64,000 nt of DNA from positions 18,278,703 through 18,342,702 of the forward strand of contig NC_081517.1 of assembly GCF_030273125.1 (NCBI RefSeq). The letters are read 5' to 3'. The notes beneath the pieces were generated by a model. That model searched no databases. It worked only from the letters and a program-made list of their open reading frames with translations, and was not told where the DNA came from. Positions 11,610-24,100 of the stretch are shown piece after piece. The position numbers and the translations under genes are program-made. How positions within the stretch are numbered: the first letter of the stretch is position 1; every line of letters starts with the position of its first letter. Source of the stretch: Centropristis striata (taxonomy: Eukaryota > Chordata > Actinopteri > Perciformes > Serranidae).

Positions 11610-14600
11610 GATATGATAGTTTCTGTGTGTACTCACTCTCTCAGGTTGTAGAACTTCATCTGAAGGAGCTGTGGGGATATACGATAGAGGAGGAGTCCAC
11701 TGACTGTGAACCTGCACCCACACCAAGTCACAGGTAAAATATGCTATACAGACTGTATACCTCTTTATATATGACTACAGTTACTCAGACCCTGTCCACA
11801 CTAAGTCAGGCACACCCTATCATTCTTCTGGGTTTTTGGCCTCATGCTAAGATAGAATTTTGTACACACAAAAATGGAGCTTTTCAAAACACTCCTTGTG
11901 CTGGATGGAAAAAAACCCAGCCCTTACATGTTAGTTTGGACTTGTAAAAAGAGATCACTTAAACACCCCCAGACACAGAAAACCTTTCTGAAATGTACGA
12001 GTCAGTCTACTGATCTCTTAGAATAATTTCAACTACTAGCAGTTTTTTAGGTCTGGTCAAGTGATATCTCTATTTGATACTTTTTCTATGGAGTACTGGA
12101 AAAAAAGGCTGTTTGTATGGTTTTGCCTGAAACCATTCCCCACAGATTGTAGTGTGGTGAAGTCGAGCATGTTGAATTTGATTGAGATGTTAGTTGAGCC
12201 GGCCAAGATGCCACCAAAATGGTAAAAAGTAATGCTATACTACATGTAATTCACATGAAGGGTTTAATTGAAGTAAAAAAAAAATCACATAAATCACATT
12301 AAAGGATACCTATCCTCTAATACCTAGCCCTAGTGAAGATCATGTCGTCCTGAAAATCCAAAATGATAGACTTAGGGGTAAAATATATCTTCTATCAATA
12401 ATGAAAGGCATTAAAATCATATTCAAGAATTGTGCTACATATCTCATCACATGTTCTGCTGCAGTTGTATTTGACACTCGTCTTTGTCTTTCGTGCAGGT
12501 TTGCTGACATTCTACAGATGCTTGGTCAGTCAGTCGCGTTTTTAGGAAAGCGTTCTGACATTGCTCTGGATCTGTCCAATCAGCAGTGGCACATCTCTGA
12601 CAAAGAGGTGAGGGATTAGAACACTATACATTGGGTTTGTTTTCTACCCAAAATTGATCTGTTTTTACTTGAGGTTATCATAAGTCCTCATAAAGCATTT
12701 GCTGGTTTTCCTGTTATGTTCAGTATCTGGTTTTGATGAAAAATCTTTAGTGGCATTTCTGTCTAATTTGGCAACAAATTGTGAAGTGACAAAGAGAGGA
12801 AAAGATAAATGAAGTTGCTCTTTTTGTTCAAGATATTTTGCTTGTATTAGTAAATATACATGTATCTGTCTGCTGCATTTGCACTTTTGTGTCTTTCTTC
12901 TTTTACCTCATAACTCTTCTTATTCCTGACCTCTGTCACCTTCCTTCAGTTGTTGGCCTCGTTTAGGAGACAGACCAAGTGCCCGTTCCTCTCAGTGCTC
13001 CAGTTTTCTTCCCTCTCGGATCATCTGAAGAAGTGCGACCCTCAGCAGGAGCACCAGTATCAAAGGGTGAGGCATTTATTCACAATACACTTGTTTAACT
13101 GTTCTACTTAAAGGAAAAGTTTGGATATTTTTTTAATAGGCCGTAGTGAGTTTATAACCTACAGTAGATGGTTGAAGAAGCAGGCAGGAGTACCGGTGCT
13201 TTAGCTAAGCAGTGTACTGATGTGTGGGCAGCATCACAATGTATTTTAGCCACCTAAAAAATTAAATATTTATTTAATTGGACACTATATTTAAAGTATT
13301 TTCACCACTTCACCTTGCCGTCAAGGTGCCATTTACGTTGGGAGCTGAAGCCTCAATCTATACTCTCTTCAAAGCAACCAGACTCCTTTGACAAAAACAG
13401 TAATTTAACCTCTCAGAACACAAGAGTTACTGGTCTACCGCTGCCTCAGTCGCTTAGTTCGTTTGTGTCATTGTGTGACTCCGGTGTCATAGAGTTATTT
13501 CAGATTTACCAAAGTCACAAAATAAAAAATCAAACTAACTGACTGAGGCAATGGCAGACCAGCAACTCTGGTACTCTGCAAGATAAACTACTGTTATTGT
13601 CAATGAAGTCTGATGGATTTCAAGAGAGCAAAGATGGATAGATCAGCTTCAGTTCCCATTAGAAATGGCTGCCTGAGGGGCGTACTGACCACCATCTCAT
13701 GTAGGTACACTTACTATGGATGAGTAACTCATATGACCCCACTTAAAAAAACCTGAACATATGTGTGTTTATCCTGCAGGTGTGTGCAAACCTTCGAGAT
13801 ATGTGTGTAGTGTTTGCTGGGCCGTTCCCTGCAGGTTTCTCTGAGAAGGAAGTGAGACGGCTGTTTCGTTGTTGTGGCCCCGTCCGGAAAATCCAAATGT
13901 TGCACACAACTGTCAGGGTATATCTCACCTACATTACGACTATTTGACATTTATTATACTGCTAATAAACTATATTTCTGTATTAACTTAATACCTCTTA
14001 AAATATGGTGATATTTACTGCTGGAGCTCCTCTTAAACTAGAGCTGAAAAAGCAGTTTCTTCACCCCTTCTTTTTTATGTGCTTTATTAAATCGTACCTG
14101 TATTTTCTGACAATGTTTGGTCTCCAGGTTCATGCAGAGGTAGAGTTTGAGCTGCTGGAGGGAGCCATGCTGGCTTTAAAAACTTTCAATGGACTTAATG
14201 TGCAGGGACAGTCCATCAAGGTAACTCCCTTCCCCTTTTTCTTCTGCTTGCTGTCACTCATTCCCTTTAAATTACACTTAAAATTATTCCAAAACTTGTG
14301 TAGACTACTTTATCTCCAATATGTTTCTGTGTGCCTTTTCCAGGTTCAGAGGCCTGTTTACGAGTCAATGCTGGACTTGGATCTGACTCTTGATGCTTTG
14401 ATGTGCGACAGTGCCAACACCAGTCAACTCTACGCTGTTAAATTAAACCCCAGTGTGGCTGAGGGCATACACATTTCTGCACGGGTCAATGGACATATGT
14501 CAGATCCCAAATGTTCAGGTATCACTGCTGTTAAAACGGCGAACGGGTTGCCCTCAGTGAAAGTAAACGGTCAACAGTTGAAACTCACAACCACCACAAA

Positions 14601-16092
14601 GTCTAAACTGTGTGAGGAGGCTGTCAGAGAGACGTTTGGTCACTTTGGTGCGGTGGAGAGAGTCATCCTGCCTGTCAAACCTGGAAAACATGCAAGATGT
14701 GCATACATAAGTGAGTAAACGGCTATATTATCCATTATCCTTTGTACTGTTCTGTGTGTCTCTAACACAAGTGTCTGTGGTCTAAAGAGTTTGAGAGCTC
14801 AGAGGGCAGACATGTCGCCCTCAGCTCCTCTGAGGATCTCTGGAAGGAAAACTACCTCGTCAGTCCATGCCTTACTCCACCCCACTTACCCTCATGGGTT
14901 GCAATGGCAACGCCAATCACCACAGTGGATCCTGACAGGGAAGCAGCAGTAGAGGAGGAAAAGACCCACATGCACACCACTTCTCAGGTAAAGACAAAGG
15001 TGGATTTTTACATTACTTATATTTCATTTCGAAACTCCCTGGTGGATAATTTCTTTTTCTTTTCTTTTTTTTTTCTATTTGCTCTTTTACATATGCCTAC
15101 CTTTCCCAGTTTGTTCAAAATGTAATACACTTAACTTTCTGTATCTTGTTTCTTGTTTAGTAAACAAAAAAAACATGATTGTGAGTGGCAGAAATACTAT
15201 TGTATATTGTCTGAAAGTAAGCACTGTATTATAATGCTCTCACAGAATAAAAATAAAAAATGTTAAAAAAAAAGACAAAGGTGGATTAACTCCAGTTGGT
15301 AGCAACAGGAAAAGGAGCCGATCCCTGTGAAAAGGGCTGCTGTGTATGTGTTGTATTCAGCAACAGAGATGTGATGTATGATGGTTCATTTCCAGTCACT
15401 TTTTTTCTCAACTTTAACCTCCTTAATCTGTGAAGGAGCAGGAAATGGATCTCATGATGGGAAAGTTGGACCGCCGCTTGGGGAAGCTCTTCAGATCTCT
15501 CCCAGAAGGCACCTTGTCTGTGGTCGTGATGCTCGGACACACAAGGTGAGGACTCTGACATTCTCAAGTAAATCTGCTACCAAATTAAATATTTGGTAAC
15601 ACTTTACATTACCCATTTATAAATGGTAAACAGATAGTTTATTAATGTTTAATCATCATTTATAAACTGTATATAGGCCCTTTAGAATGGTAAATACATA
15701 ATGTATTAATGTTTAACTAACTAGATAATTTATAAATGACAAATATATGGTATATTAATGTAATTTTATAGTTACTTTACCATTAACAATTATATTGTAA
15801 TTAAGAGTTTAATAGTATTTGTTGCACTCATTTTAACACCATATTAAGTATGTTAATGATTTTGAAATAATTCATGTACCTTAAGAAATTGGTTTAAAAA
15901 CACTTAAAGATTAAACATGTATAGCACTTTGTAAATGGTTAAAAATTGGTTTATAAACCATCTATAAACTTCACTTAGTTGGTTATTGTAAAGTGTTACC
16001 AAATATTTCTCAACCCTTTTCCTCTCCTCTATTCCCCCAGTGCTCACCACCTTCCTGGTCTGTGCCTTATGGAGGTCAAGCAAGCGTCTTAA
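5414..16092 (+). CDS. rexo5: RNA exonuclease 5 (REXO5 / NEF-sp)
   Basis: Nuclear DEDDh 3'-5' RNA exonuclease with two C-terminal RRMs. Coding exons: 5414-5697, 5848-5974, 6072-6192, 7030-7137, 7326-7414, 10107-10222, 10917-11055, 11250-11344, 11427-11529, 11645-11733, 12499-12607, 12950-13066, 13780-13917, 14128-14220, 14344-14710, 14788-14987, 15436-15545, 16041-16092. The sum is 2,457 nt (818 aa). ExoI is LYGLDCEM (D240, E242). ExoII is VGHSINNDL (D323). ExoIII is KGHNPIEDA (H371, D376). RRM1 spans about residues 503-580 (MCVVFAGPF...) and RRM2 about 657-710. The end (GLCLMEVKQAS) resembles the end of human REXO5. The N-terminus is Ser/Ala-rich, followed by basic KRKRQ. The ATG at 5414 follows an acceptor at 5392-5394, implying an upstream non-coding exon. 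In-frame ATGs near 5327 are less likely. The acceptor of exon 17 (15436) is the least certain boundary. The gene is convergent with PARN. Confidence 0.93.
6245..6320 (+). repeat. Remnant of a dispersed fish repeat in REXO5 intron 3
   Basis: After a short (ATA)n run, the text CTTATATAGCACCTTT followed by CACTTTATAAAGTGC resembles a tail found in many fish dispersed repeats. A related-looking segment is at about 60475-60560. The family is not identified. Confidence 0.35.
7183..7210 (+). repeat. Short tandem repeat, 11-bp unit TGGAGCCTAAT
   Basis: Three near-exact tandem units in REXO5 intron 4, just after the exon 4 donor. No function is apparent. Confidence 0.6.
8352..9774 (-). mobile_element. 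1.4-kb non-coding element, copy 1 (Helitron-like candidate)
   Basis: Lies in the 2.7-kb fifth coding intron of REXO5. A second copy in opposite orientation is at 39628-41005, so the family boundaries can be read by comparison. One end is AATTAGGGCC. The other is the palindromic AAAATTTCC-TCTGG-GGAAATTTT followed by CTAGTT. Near the AATTAGGGCC end is a perfect hairpin (GTGCTCGGGGC-AAA-GCCCCGAGCAC, about 8416-8440) inside a larger inverted repeat. There are no clear terminal inverted repeats or target duplication and no coding sequence. An end of type CTAA plus a nearby GC hairpin suggests a non-autonomous Helitron/Helentron, but the typical 5' TC end is not clear. The class is therefore tentative. 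Confidence 0.6.
9613..9660 (+). repeat. (TC)n(AC)n microsatellite inside element copy 1
   Basis: An uninterrupted TC then AC run. Copy 2 has a TG-rich tract at the matching place, so the microsatellite belongs to the element. Confidence 0.9.
10225..10261 (+). repeat. (AC)n microsatellite abutting a REXO5 splice donor
   Basis: Begins within the donor of coding exon 6: exon end 10222, then GT and ACACAC. There is no spacer between the donor hexamer and the repeat. Confidence 0.95.
10788..10829 (+). repeat. (AC)n microsatellite, REXO5 intron
   Basis: About 20 AC units with one AAC interruption, about 90 bp before the acceptor of coding exon 7. Confidence 0.95.
11548..11606 (+). repeat. (AC)n microsatellite, REXO5 intron
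   Basis: About 29 AC units in the 115-bp intron between coding exons 9 and 10. The repeat makes up half of that intron. Confidence 0.95.
13100..13700. repeat. Unclassified dispersed repeat in a REXO5 intron
   Basis: Contains an imperfect inverted repeat of about 28 bp (13424-13451 and 13541-13568, around ACTGGTCT...GCCTCAGTC). The text resembles a repeat I have seen in fish introns, but I cannot name it. Boundaries are approximate. Confidence 0.35.
15587..16009. mobile_element. Terminal-inverted-repeat MITE in the last REXO5 intron
   Basis: About 420 bp, AT-rich, ending in matching inverted repeats: AAATATTTGGTAACACTTTACA at the left and its complement at the right, ending at 16009. There is no coding capacity. 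The GGTAACACTTTA type of end is common in vertebrate MITEs; the superfamily is not assigned. It fills most of the intron and ends 31 bp before the acceptor of the last coding exon. Confidence 0.75.
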
Positions 16093-16169
16093 GGGGAACA
16101 GCAACCAGCTCCTCCAGTCCAATGAGCCATGACCTGGTGTGAACTATGTGAAATCAATGAAGATTAAAA

Positions 16170-16175
16170 AATAAA
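16170..16175 (+). terminator. Probable REXO5 polyadenylation signal
   Basis: AATAAA 78 bp after the REXO5 TAA. The position suits a short 3' UTR, and no competing signal is closer. Confidence 0.55.
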
Positions 16176-18153
16176 TTACCAAAGACATTGCAATAACACT
16201 CCCTTTAACTCTGCCAAGAAAGCTCCATTGCATCACGGTCGATGCTTTTAGACATGCCTAAAAATGCTGAACAATGTGGGGAAAAAACGTCTTATGGTCC
16301 AGCTCCAAAATTCAGTCATATACAGTACTGTGCAAAAAAATCGAAGAATTGATGCTGGTTTTAAGTCCACCACACCAAATATTGATTTAGATTATTTTGC
16401 CGTTCACTCACTTTTCTTTGTTATTGATACACTATTAACATTTCTATTTTTGAAATATTTTACAGCATTTTCACACCTGCCTGAAACTTTTGCACAGTCC
16501 TGTATAGTTTTTTTTTTTATTTTTCTCAGATTTTACTTGACCTGACTTTAAAGAGCTTTCCATTTGCCAAAATGTATCTAAAGACCATTTTAAGTCAAAT
16601 ATTGTGGCCTGGAAACGCATTAAAGCTTCAAATTAACGTCTTCGGTACAAATTGATTCACTCAGTATAAGAAAGTGATTGTTTGGATTTTGGCTCTTGGT
16701 TTTACTTTGTCTTCTAATTAGAAACTAGCAAACTCAGTTTGTAATGAGTCCAGTCATGAAAGTCAGACTTGGCTTGTTACTCTTTACACATGCTGAGGTG
16801 GAGTTTGAAAGTTTTCCAGATACAGTTTGTTCTCCTGGAAGAACATAAGAAGGCAGATTTATGAGGTGGCTAAACTCCAAGACAAACTGTATCAAACATT
16901 ATGTCGGGGGAATGTATAATGTTAACATTCATTTCATAAAATCGGTAATTTCACTAGCCGTATTTACTCTCCAGGATCTGTGGAAATAAGCCTGGCTTAT
17001 TTGGTAAACCCACTTTTTGGATCAGGCCACACAAAAATAATTAGAATGTACCGAGCAAAAGCCCTTAGAGCCCTTTTTAAAAGAATAGGGAACAGAATGA
17101 AATGTTACATTAGAGGATGGCATGTGAATGCAGGTGTTTAATAAATAAAATCTGAAATATTTAGAATATTAATCAAATGTGACATTGTAAAAAGTGAGAA
17201 TCAGTTGAGTTTAGGAACAGAAAGACAGAAAACCGATATACTAAGAAACATTCTTTAATTTTTTTCCCTTTCCAAGGAAATATTTTAAGTATTTTTAAAC
17301 TTTATCTTATACAAAAATGTATACGTCTTCTTAACGTTTACACCTTTTGCATTAGAACATACTTTGACATTGTTGCAGGTTGACACAGTTACAAAACATT
17401 AAACACAAGAAAAGGTAAAGAAAATTCTGTACAAAAAGAAAACAAGCACCTCTCATGAAGATCAAAATGCCACCAATAATAAACATCACATTATCATTGA
17501 TAAGCTTATACATGTTTGATAAAACTGGGGAAGTTGACAGAACGTACTTATACATTAGTTTAAAATGAAAAAAAAAAAAAATTGACTGCATTAAAATACT
17601 AAATAACCCAGACGTTGTAAACTACAGGACCTGTCCGGCGGTATTTTATCTCAAGTTTTATGAAACAGATTCACAGAGATACAAAGACAGAAGAAAATGT
17701 ACATCTCCCTCACATGCACAAACTCGCACGCAACACACTCACAAAATATAAGACTGATTGGAGGTGACGGTGTCTTTAAAAATGAATGATCTCAGTGACA
17801 ACAGATACCAGTCTGAACACAATATGAATGAACATTTCTGGAGTTTAGATTTTAAGATTTTAGTGATGTGTGTGTGTGTGTTTACACAGAAGAGTTGCCT
17901 GCTCCTCTGATAGAAGATCAAAATATGGCAGCTGTCGTTATGGCTTGTGTTCTCTCTTTCAATAGTCCAGTCAAGTAGCCTGGCTGGCAGCTTTGGACAC
18001 GGTATCCACAGCTGTTGAGTGAACGAATGAATTCTGGGCGTGCGCTGCTCCCAGTGATATACAACCTTACAGGAGAGTGCCCCAAGTGCTTAGGAAGAGA
18101 CTGAGCAGGAGCTCTTGCTGTGGGACAGTGGCCTCTCCACTCCTCACCTCTCG
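16176..18153. other. Convergent intergenic region and PARN 3' UTR
   Basis: Between the REXO5 poly(A) signal and the PARN stop. Part of this, running leftward from 18153, should be the PARN 3' UTR, but no clear AATAAA on the minus strand marks its end. AT-rich, with a short (GT)n at 17868-17880 and an A-run near 17568. I see no other gene or element. Confidence 0.4.
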
Positions 18154-21100
18154 CTACCAAACTTCTGGGACCTCGAACAGTGAAGTGGTGGATTCAGCAC
18201 CTGCATGAGAGAAACAGACGAGCAGTGACGAAAACAAGAACTTCACCTCAGTACCTGCATTTGCAAGTTATACTGAAATCTTAACAATTCACACATTTAA
18301 TCCCTGCAAATCACTAGAGACATTTATGGCTTTTTCATTTCTCAATCCCTTTGGCAAAGTTAATGCTTATTAGAGATGTGAATCACCAGAGGCCCCACAA
18401 TATGATTTTATCCCAATTCTTGAGTCATGTTATTATTGTGATTTTAAGCATTTAACGATATGGTGAGAATTGCAATACAATATCTTGCAATTTAACTGTT
18501 TAACTGCATTTTGTGTCTACAAATTAAATTCAATCAAGAATCGTTTTGTCAAATGAGACAATGTATGTAAAGAAGAGACTTGTGGGAACCCAGAGAGCCT
18601 ATTTTCATTGAGATAGCATGGCGTCAGAGGTCACATGACCACTGTAAAAAAAACAACCCTAAAAACAAAACACCATGTAAAATAGCCTAACTTAGCAGAG
18701 TTATTTCGACAACTTCCCGGCACGATATCCTTACACACGTGCCTTTAGATTCATTAGATCTTCTAGTTTCATATTACATAGTAACTAGTATATTCCTAAA
18801 AAAGTGAGCATGTTACGGCCTTCGGAACGGCAAAAATGGCGGGCAGTCATAAACGCTTAATATTGATACTTGGCAGCCATCAAAAGGTATAATACTGCCA
18901 CACAAAATAGTGGATACTATGCTGCATCTATCCCCCCACCTCTAATGCTTATGGAACACATTTTTTAAGGATGTGAGTCAACCTCAGCTCCTATAAACTG
19001 TGGCCAAAAAAGTTTCCACCATTACATAATAAAGTCAAGCATTCTATTATATCAGACTTACAATCTAGAGCCCTGGCTTCAAACTGTAGCTTTAACCATC
19101 TTCCACTAGATTGAGCCATTTATCTCGTTTGTCCTATGAGGGAACTTCAGCAAAAATAAGTAGAAACAATTAAAGAAGCATGCCGTATAATAAGTACTGC
19201 AGTGTTTGATGCAATGCATCAAAGCCAATGTTGTTGCTATTCACAGACATATCCCAGATCCTCCAAGCATTTAGTATACAGAAAATAATTACATTTGTGT
19301 TTTCATAGGAAGGGGGGCACTATTCTCCCCTAAAGGTGGGTTAAGAAATCCCTCCTAGAATTAAGTATACAGAAAATGAATTTAAAGTCAAAACATTCTG
19401 GCAAGTCATGTTACATAAGCTCTCAGCAGTTCCTGTTTACAGATAATCATGAGGCAATTCCTGATACGGAGGACAACATCTAAATGTGATCATCATGAGG
19501 TGAGATCAGAAGTTAAAGGAGCATCTTGAACTCTGTCAAACAGCTTAAACATGTTTGTGAGAGCTTAGAAACGCACCGTCAGGCTTCTTTTTCTTGTTCT
19601 TTTGACCTTTCCTCCCGTGAACTGTTGTGGATTGTTGCCAGGTGACCGTCCCCTCGGCATCATTGCCTTCAGGACTCTTCTCCTCCTCCTCAGGGACTGG
19701 ACTTGACCCAGCTGAATCTGATGCATCTCTGTGGGACACAGCAACCAGTAAGAGACTTTAATCGCAGCAAACAGAAAAACAGTGACCTTAGTGTGAACGA
19801 TGATCTCCATTTAACTTACGCTGTCTTTAGCCATCCTTCAGAGGTCTTGCTCTCGATAGCTTCTGCATTTGCCTGGCCACTTTTGTCTAGGTAACACATC
19901 AACCAGTGCATTAGAGCCTTAATCAGACCTCCTTAGACAGCAAATATACAACAATTATTAGAAGGGATACACTCAATGTTCTATCACAAGGCTGCTGCAA
20001 GAATAACACAGGACCAATGGCTAATTAACAAACACATTAAAATGGAAAATCTTGACTCCAAAAGAGATTTGTTGCAATTGCAAGTGCTAAAGTGACTACA
20101 GCTACAAATGAATCCACCAAATGTAATGCATGAATTGAAATATTGTAGCACATATCCTTTTCATTTTCTAAGCGAAAATATACATGCATAGTTTAAATGA
20201 CTTATACTGAGATTAAATGCAGAACTCTCCAGAGGAATTATATGAGGACTATGTTGACAATCAGTAAGCATTTGAGCTGTCCATTCAGCAGCAGGTGGCC
20301 AATAATAAATTGTATCATATAAATAAATCTGATGTTAACAAATTGCCCAGCCTTCCTGGATTTTGTTAATCTCAGTGGTTGATGATTTATTCACAGTGCC
20401 ACCTCCCCTCTCCCTCGGGGCACACTGAATCTCTGCCAAGTATTTTTCTTGGGAAAACCCACTGCACATTACCAGACTGAAGCAGGAAAGTACTTTTGCA
20501 TGCACACATTCACACACCATCAGTTTTCATCTTCTTGCTGCCGGTGCTATCCGGGTATGAGTAGTGACTCCAGCCGTCTGTAATTGGAGCGTCTCCGGTC
20601 CCCTGCTCTCCCTGAACGGGACTGATGCTGCGTTTCCTCAAACCCCTACAACAAAAATAGGCCAAACACGCTTTAATATAAACAGAAACCGTAGATCTAC
20701 AGAACCTCCCAAGGCACGGGTAAATCCTCTGAATCTTGAACATGCAGTGTGCATCAGCCCAGTTTACCTGGGATATCCAAAGCCAGCAGTGGCAGAGGTG
20801 TAGTGAGGTTTCATCCAGCCGTCCTCTCCCCAACTTTTGGGCGTCTGGCCGAGCTTCTCCTTGTCCTGCTGCTTCCCCTGGATGTACTCTGCGTACGTCT
20901 GGATCCTGTAACTCTCTGCATAGCGGCTGGTGTTCATAGCTGTGTGATGAGACAGATGTTAAAAGATTGCAGCAACATTCTCTGTCCAGTTTGTCGTGCG
21001 TGCATTCAGTGTGTGAAACTTACCGATCTGTACCTGGTCTGCCTGGCTTAGAGACACAAATGCTGACGTGTCGTCTATCCAGGACACCTGGATGTTTCCT

Positions 21101-24100
21101 GAGTGGATAACAGAAGTAAAAACTTAGTGACAAATGGGTCATACGTGTGTGCAAGCAATATTTTCAGGCAAAATCATATCTTACCAAAGGCACTAAAGAG
21201 CTGGTAGAGGTCACTCGTCTTCCATTCTTTGGGGAAGGTGACATACAGGACATGGTCTCTTTTAGGTTGCACTGTAGGACAGAGGGTGAGGATAGTTTTC
21301 ATTTAATAAAGCTGAATTGGAAGAAAATGAAATGCTGAGGCTAACAAGTGGCTCGCTGAGAAATTAAAGCACCTCATGGGCTAAATGGTACTATTGCCCC
21401 AGACTATGTTGTGTGCACAACACCACACAAAAGAGGGACCTACTAGTGTTAAAAAAAAAAAAACAAACTCCACATTTTAAAGTTTCGCCACACTTTAATG
21501 TAACATGTAGTCAATGCATCAATCCTGACATAAAGCTGTGCTACATAATCTTACTCACAATCTGGTCCTGTGATGTTGAGGTAGGGAATGTCTATTATCC
21601 TCATCAGGAAAAGCCTTGAGAATAAAACAAATCGATTATATGAATTCTAAAGACTGTTCAAAGTTAATAAACAGCAAATAGAGTAATTTCAAGTTTCTCT
21701 TACTTGTTGAAGAAAGGTTCAACTAGTTTGGAGCGAGGAGAGATGAACGCTTTGGGTGGAGTCAAGAAAGAGCCTGTAAAGAAGGCCAAGTTTAATATGC
21801 ATTTACACTAATACTTATAATTAAACTGGAGCAGTGTGAATGAGTGCGTACCCAGGTAGTTGGCCATTGAGATGAAACAGAGGCCAGTGATGTAGGCGTC
21901 GTACCCGGCCTCGTGCAGCTGTTCCTGGGCTGTGTCATAACTGTGAAACCCCTCTGCCGTTTCTGACAGAAACAATACAAAGAAGAAATGAAGTTGTTGG
22001 CAGGATTTTGTAGTTTAAGATTGATTCAGACAAATGTTCATGTATTTACTTACCAACTTGTGGTGTCTTGAAGGGGTTCTCCTTCAGCTGTTTCTCCAAC
22101 TCTGCCAGAGACGTGTTAGTGATGAGCTCCTGAAACACAAGAGTTAAACTTGTCACACATCTGTTTATAGCCTTTTTAAATTTTGAGACAAAATCCTGAA
22201 AATCTCAGTTACTTTTGATCTAGTCATTTGTTCCTAGTTGCCCACTGTGGCCAGGCAAAGATTATGCCCCTGCTTACTGCTGCATTTTAGCCATAATGAT
22301 GCCAAATTGGTGCCCTTTGTTTTCTACAGCACTGAAGGAGAGATCATTTACCTTAAAAGGCTGAGTAGAAGCCATCAACTTGGTGTCCAGAAGCCTGAAG
22401 TGGATAGAAAACCAATAATATGTTGAAAAACAAAGTAAAACCATCTGTGGTAAAGACAAGTAAACCAATTTAAAGAAGTGGAGGAATATTACCTTGGGAA
22501 GACACACATTGTGACCTCCTTAAAATCTGGCAGATCCTGAAGAAAAAAGCATTGGCACAAATAATTCATAAATCACATTACTTGGCAAAAGCCTGCTATT
22601 TCATGAAGCCAGAAAAGCTTCATATTTAAAGCATCCATCTGAAATTCTTACCTCTGGCAGAGGGCAGTAGAACTGGTGAATGGTGTGCATTACATCCAAC
22701 AGCATGTTGTGGCCAACCACAAGTTTACCCTGTTTGTCAAATTAAATGGGTTAAGGCGACAGGTCAGATTTTCCAAAACAGAAATATTTCAAAACAAGAA
22801 AAACTTAAATTGGCAACGCAAAAATGTCATGTTAGTCTAAAAATATTTAGTTATATTGCAATGAAACAAGAACAATTGCTTATTAATTATATAAAAATAC
22901 AATTCTTAGGATTATGCTGAAATTAAACTTTTAAAAATGGACTCACAGATTTGGAGATGGCGTGGATGACCCTGGAAAAGCCCACAGCATCATTTAGCTC
23001 CTCCTGTTAGGGGCAAAAATATTAGATAGCATCAAAAACTAGTACATCCTAATGTTTCCTACATTCTATTCATTCCTAAAAATTAAGGACAAGAATGTGA
23101 CTTTACTCTTGGACCCTAAACTCACCTGCTCTCTCTCCTGTTTCTGCTGTTCCCTCCTCTTCCTCTCCTCGTCATCTACTTTGCTGACCTGGATGTATCG
23201 CTCCTTCTGCAAACATACAGAATTTCACATTAAATATTTTACATATTTAACACACACAAAAAAGGCAAAATTGGTTGAAATAAAACAGATTTTTACCTTT
23301 TCTGTTTCGACAGTTTCCACATGAAGCCCCTTAGGAAACCTGTAAAAACAAGACGCATCTTGATTTTCTCATATCCAACACAAAACCAACAACAAATGCA
23401 AAAAGTGTTAAAATGGCACTCACTTCCAGTTCAGTGTCTGGTAGATCAGCTTTCTCTGAAACCTGGTGAAGAAATATAAATACAAGTACAGATAGTTAGA
23501 AAATGACACAAACACAGAATTTGGCACATTTTGTAATATTTTTTGTGAGAAGCGCTAGATTACCCAGTACACGGATCCAAGTCCAAGGTTTTCTCTGAGT
23601 TTGTGAAGAGGGCCTCAACCTTCCCGCTGCAGAGAAAATGGTAGAAATGATCAAAAAAACAGAAGGAGCAGACACAAACATGATTGTGTAAATGTTGTCC
23701 CAGGATCCCTCAGGGAAACTAAATTTATTCCGAAGCCAACTGAGAGGTACGGTCCCTCCCATGTGACTCCTCGTGAGTCCTGGGCCAATAATTGGGTCTC
23801 CTTCCATGCCCAATATAGCGCCATGGAAAGGTAACCAGAGGGTAAGCCACTTAAGCTGACAGATATTACAGAGGGAGAACTAAGCCGCTACCAGCATACA
23901 AAACTTGTGTCTGAATCCTCATTCACAACCCTGTCAGGACCCACAGCTCTCCATACAATCATTAGCTGAAACAAGGGACTCATTACAGCCTTTAATGTAT
24001 ACTTACATCACCCTGTTGATGAAGTCTTTATGTTCCTCAGGTACGTGTGCAGGGCCTTTGGAGGATGGGGAGATGAAGGATGGTGTCCCTACACCGTTAG

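Noticed and set aside
20335..20520. PARN ending at the TGA just after exon 23
   Set aside because: A GT donor at 20516-20517 joins in frame to exon 24 and a terminal exon ending SLFEVPEVW, which matches the known PARN C-terminus.
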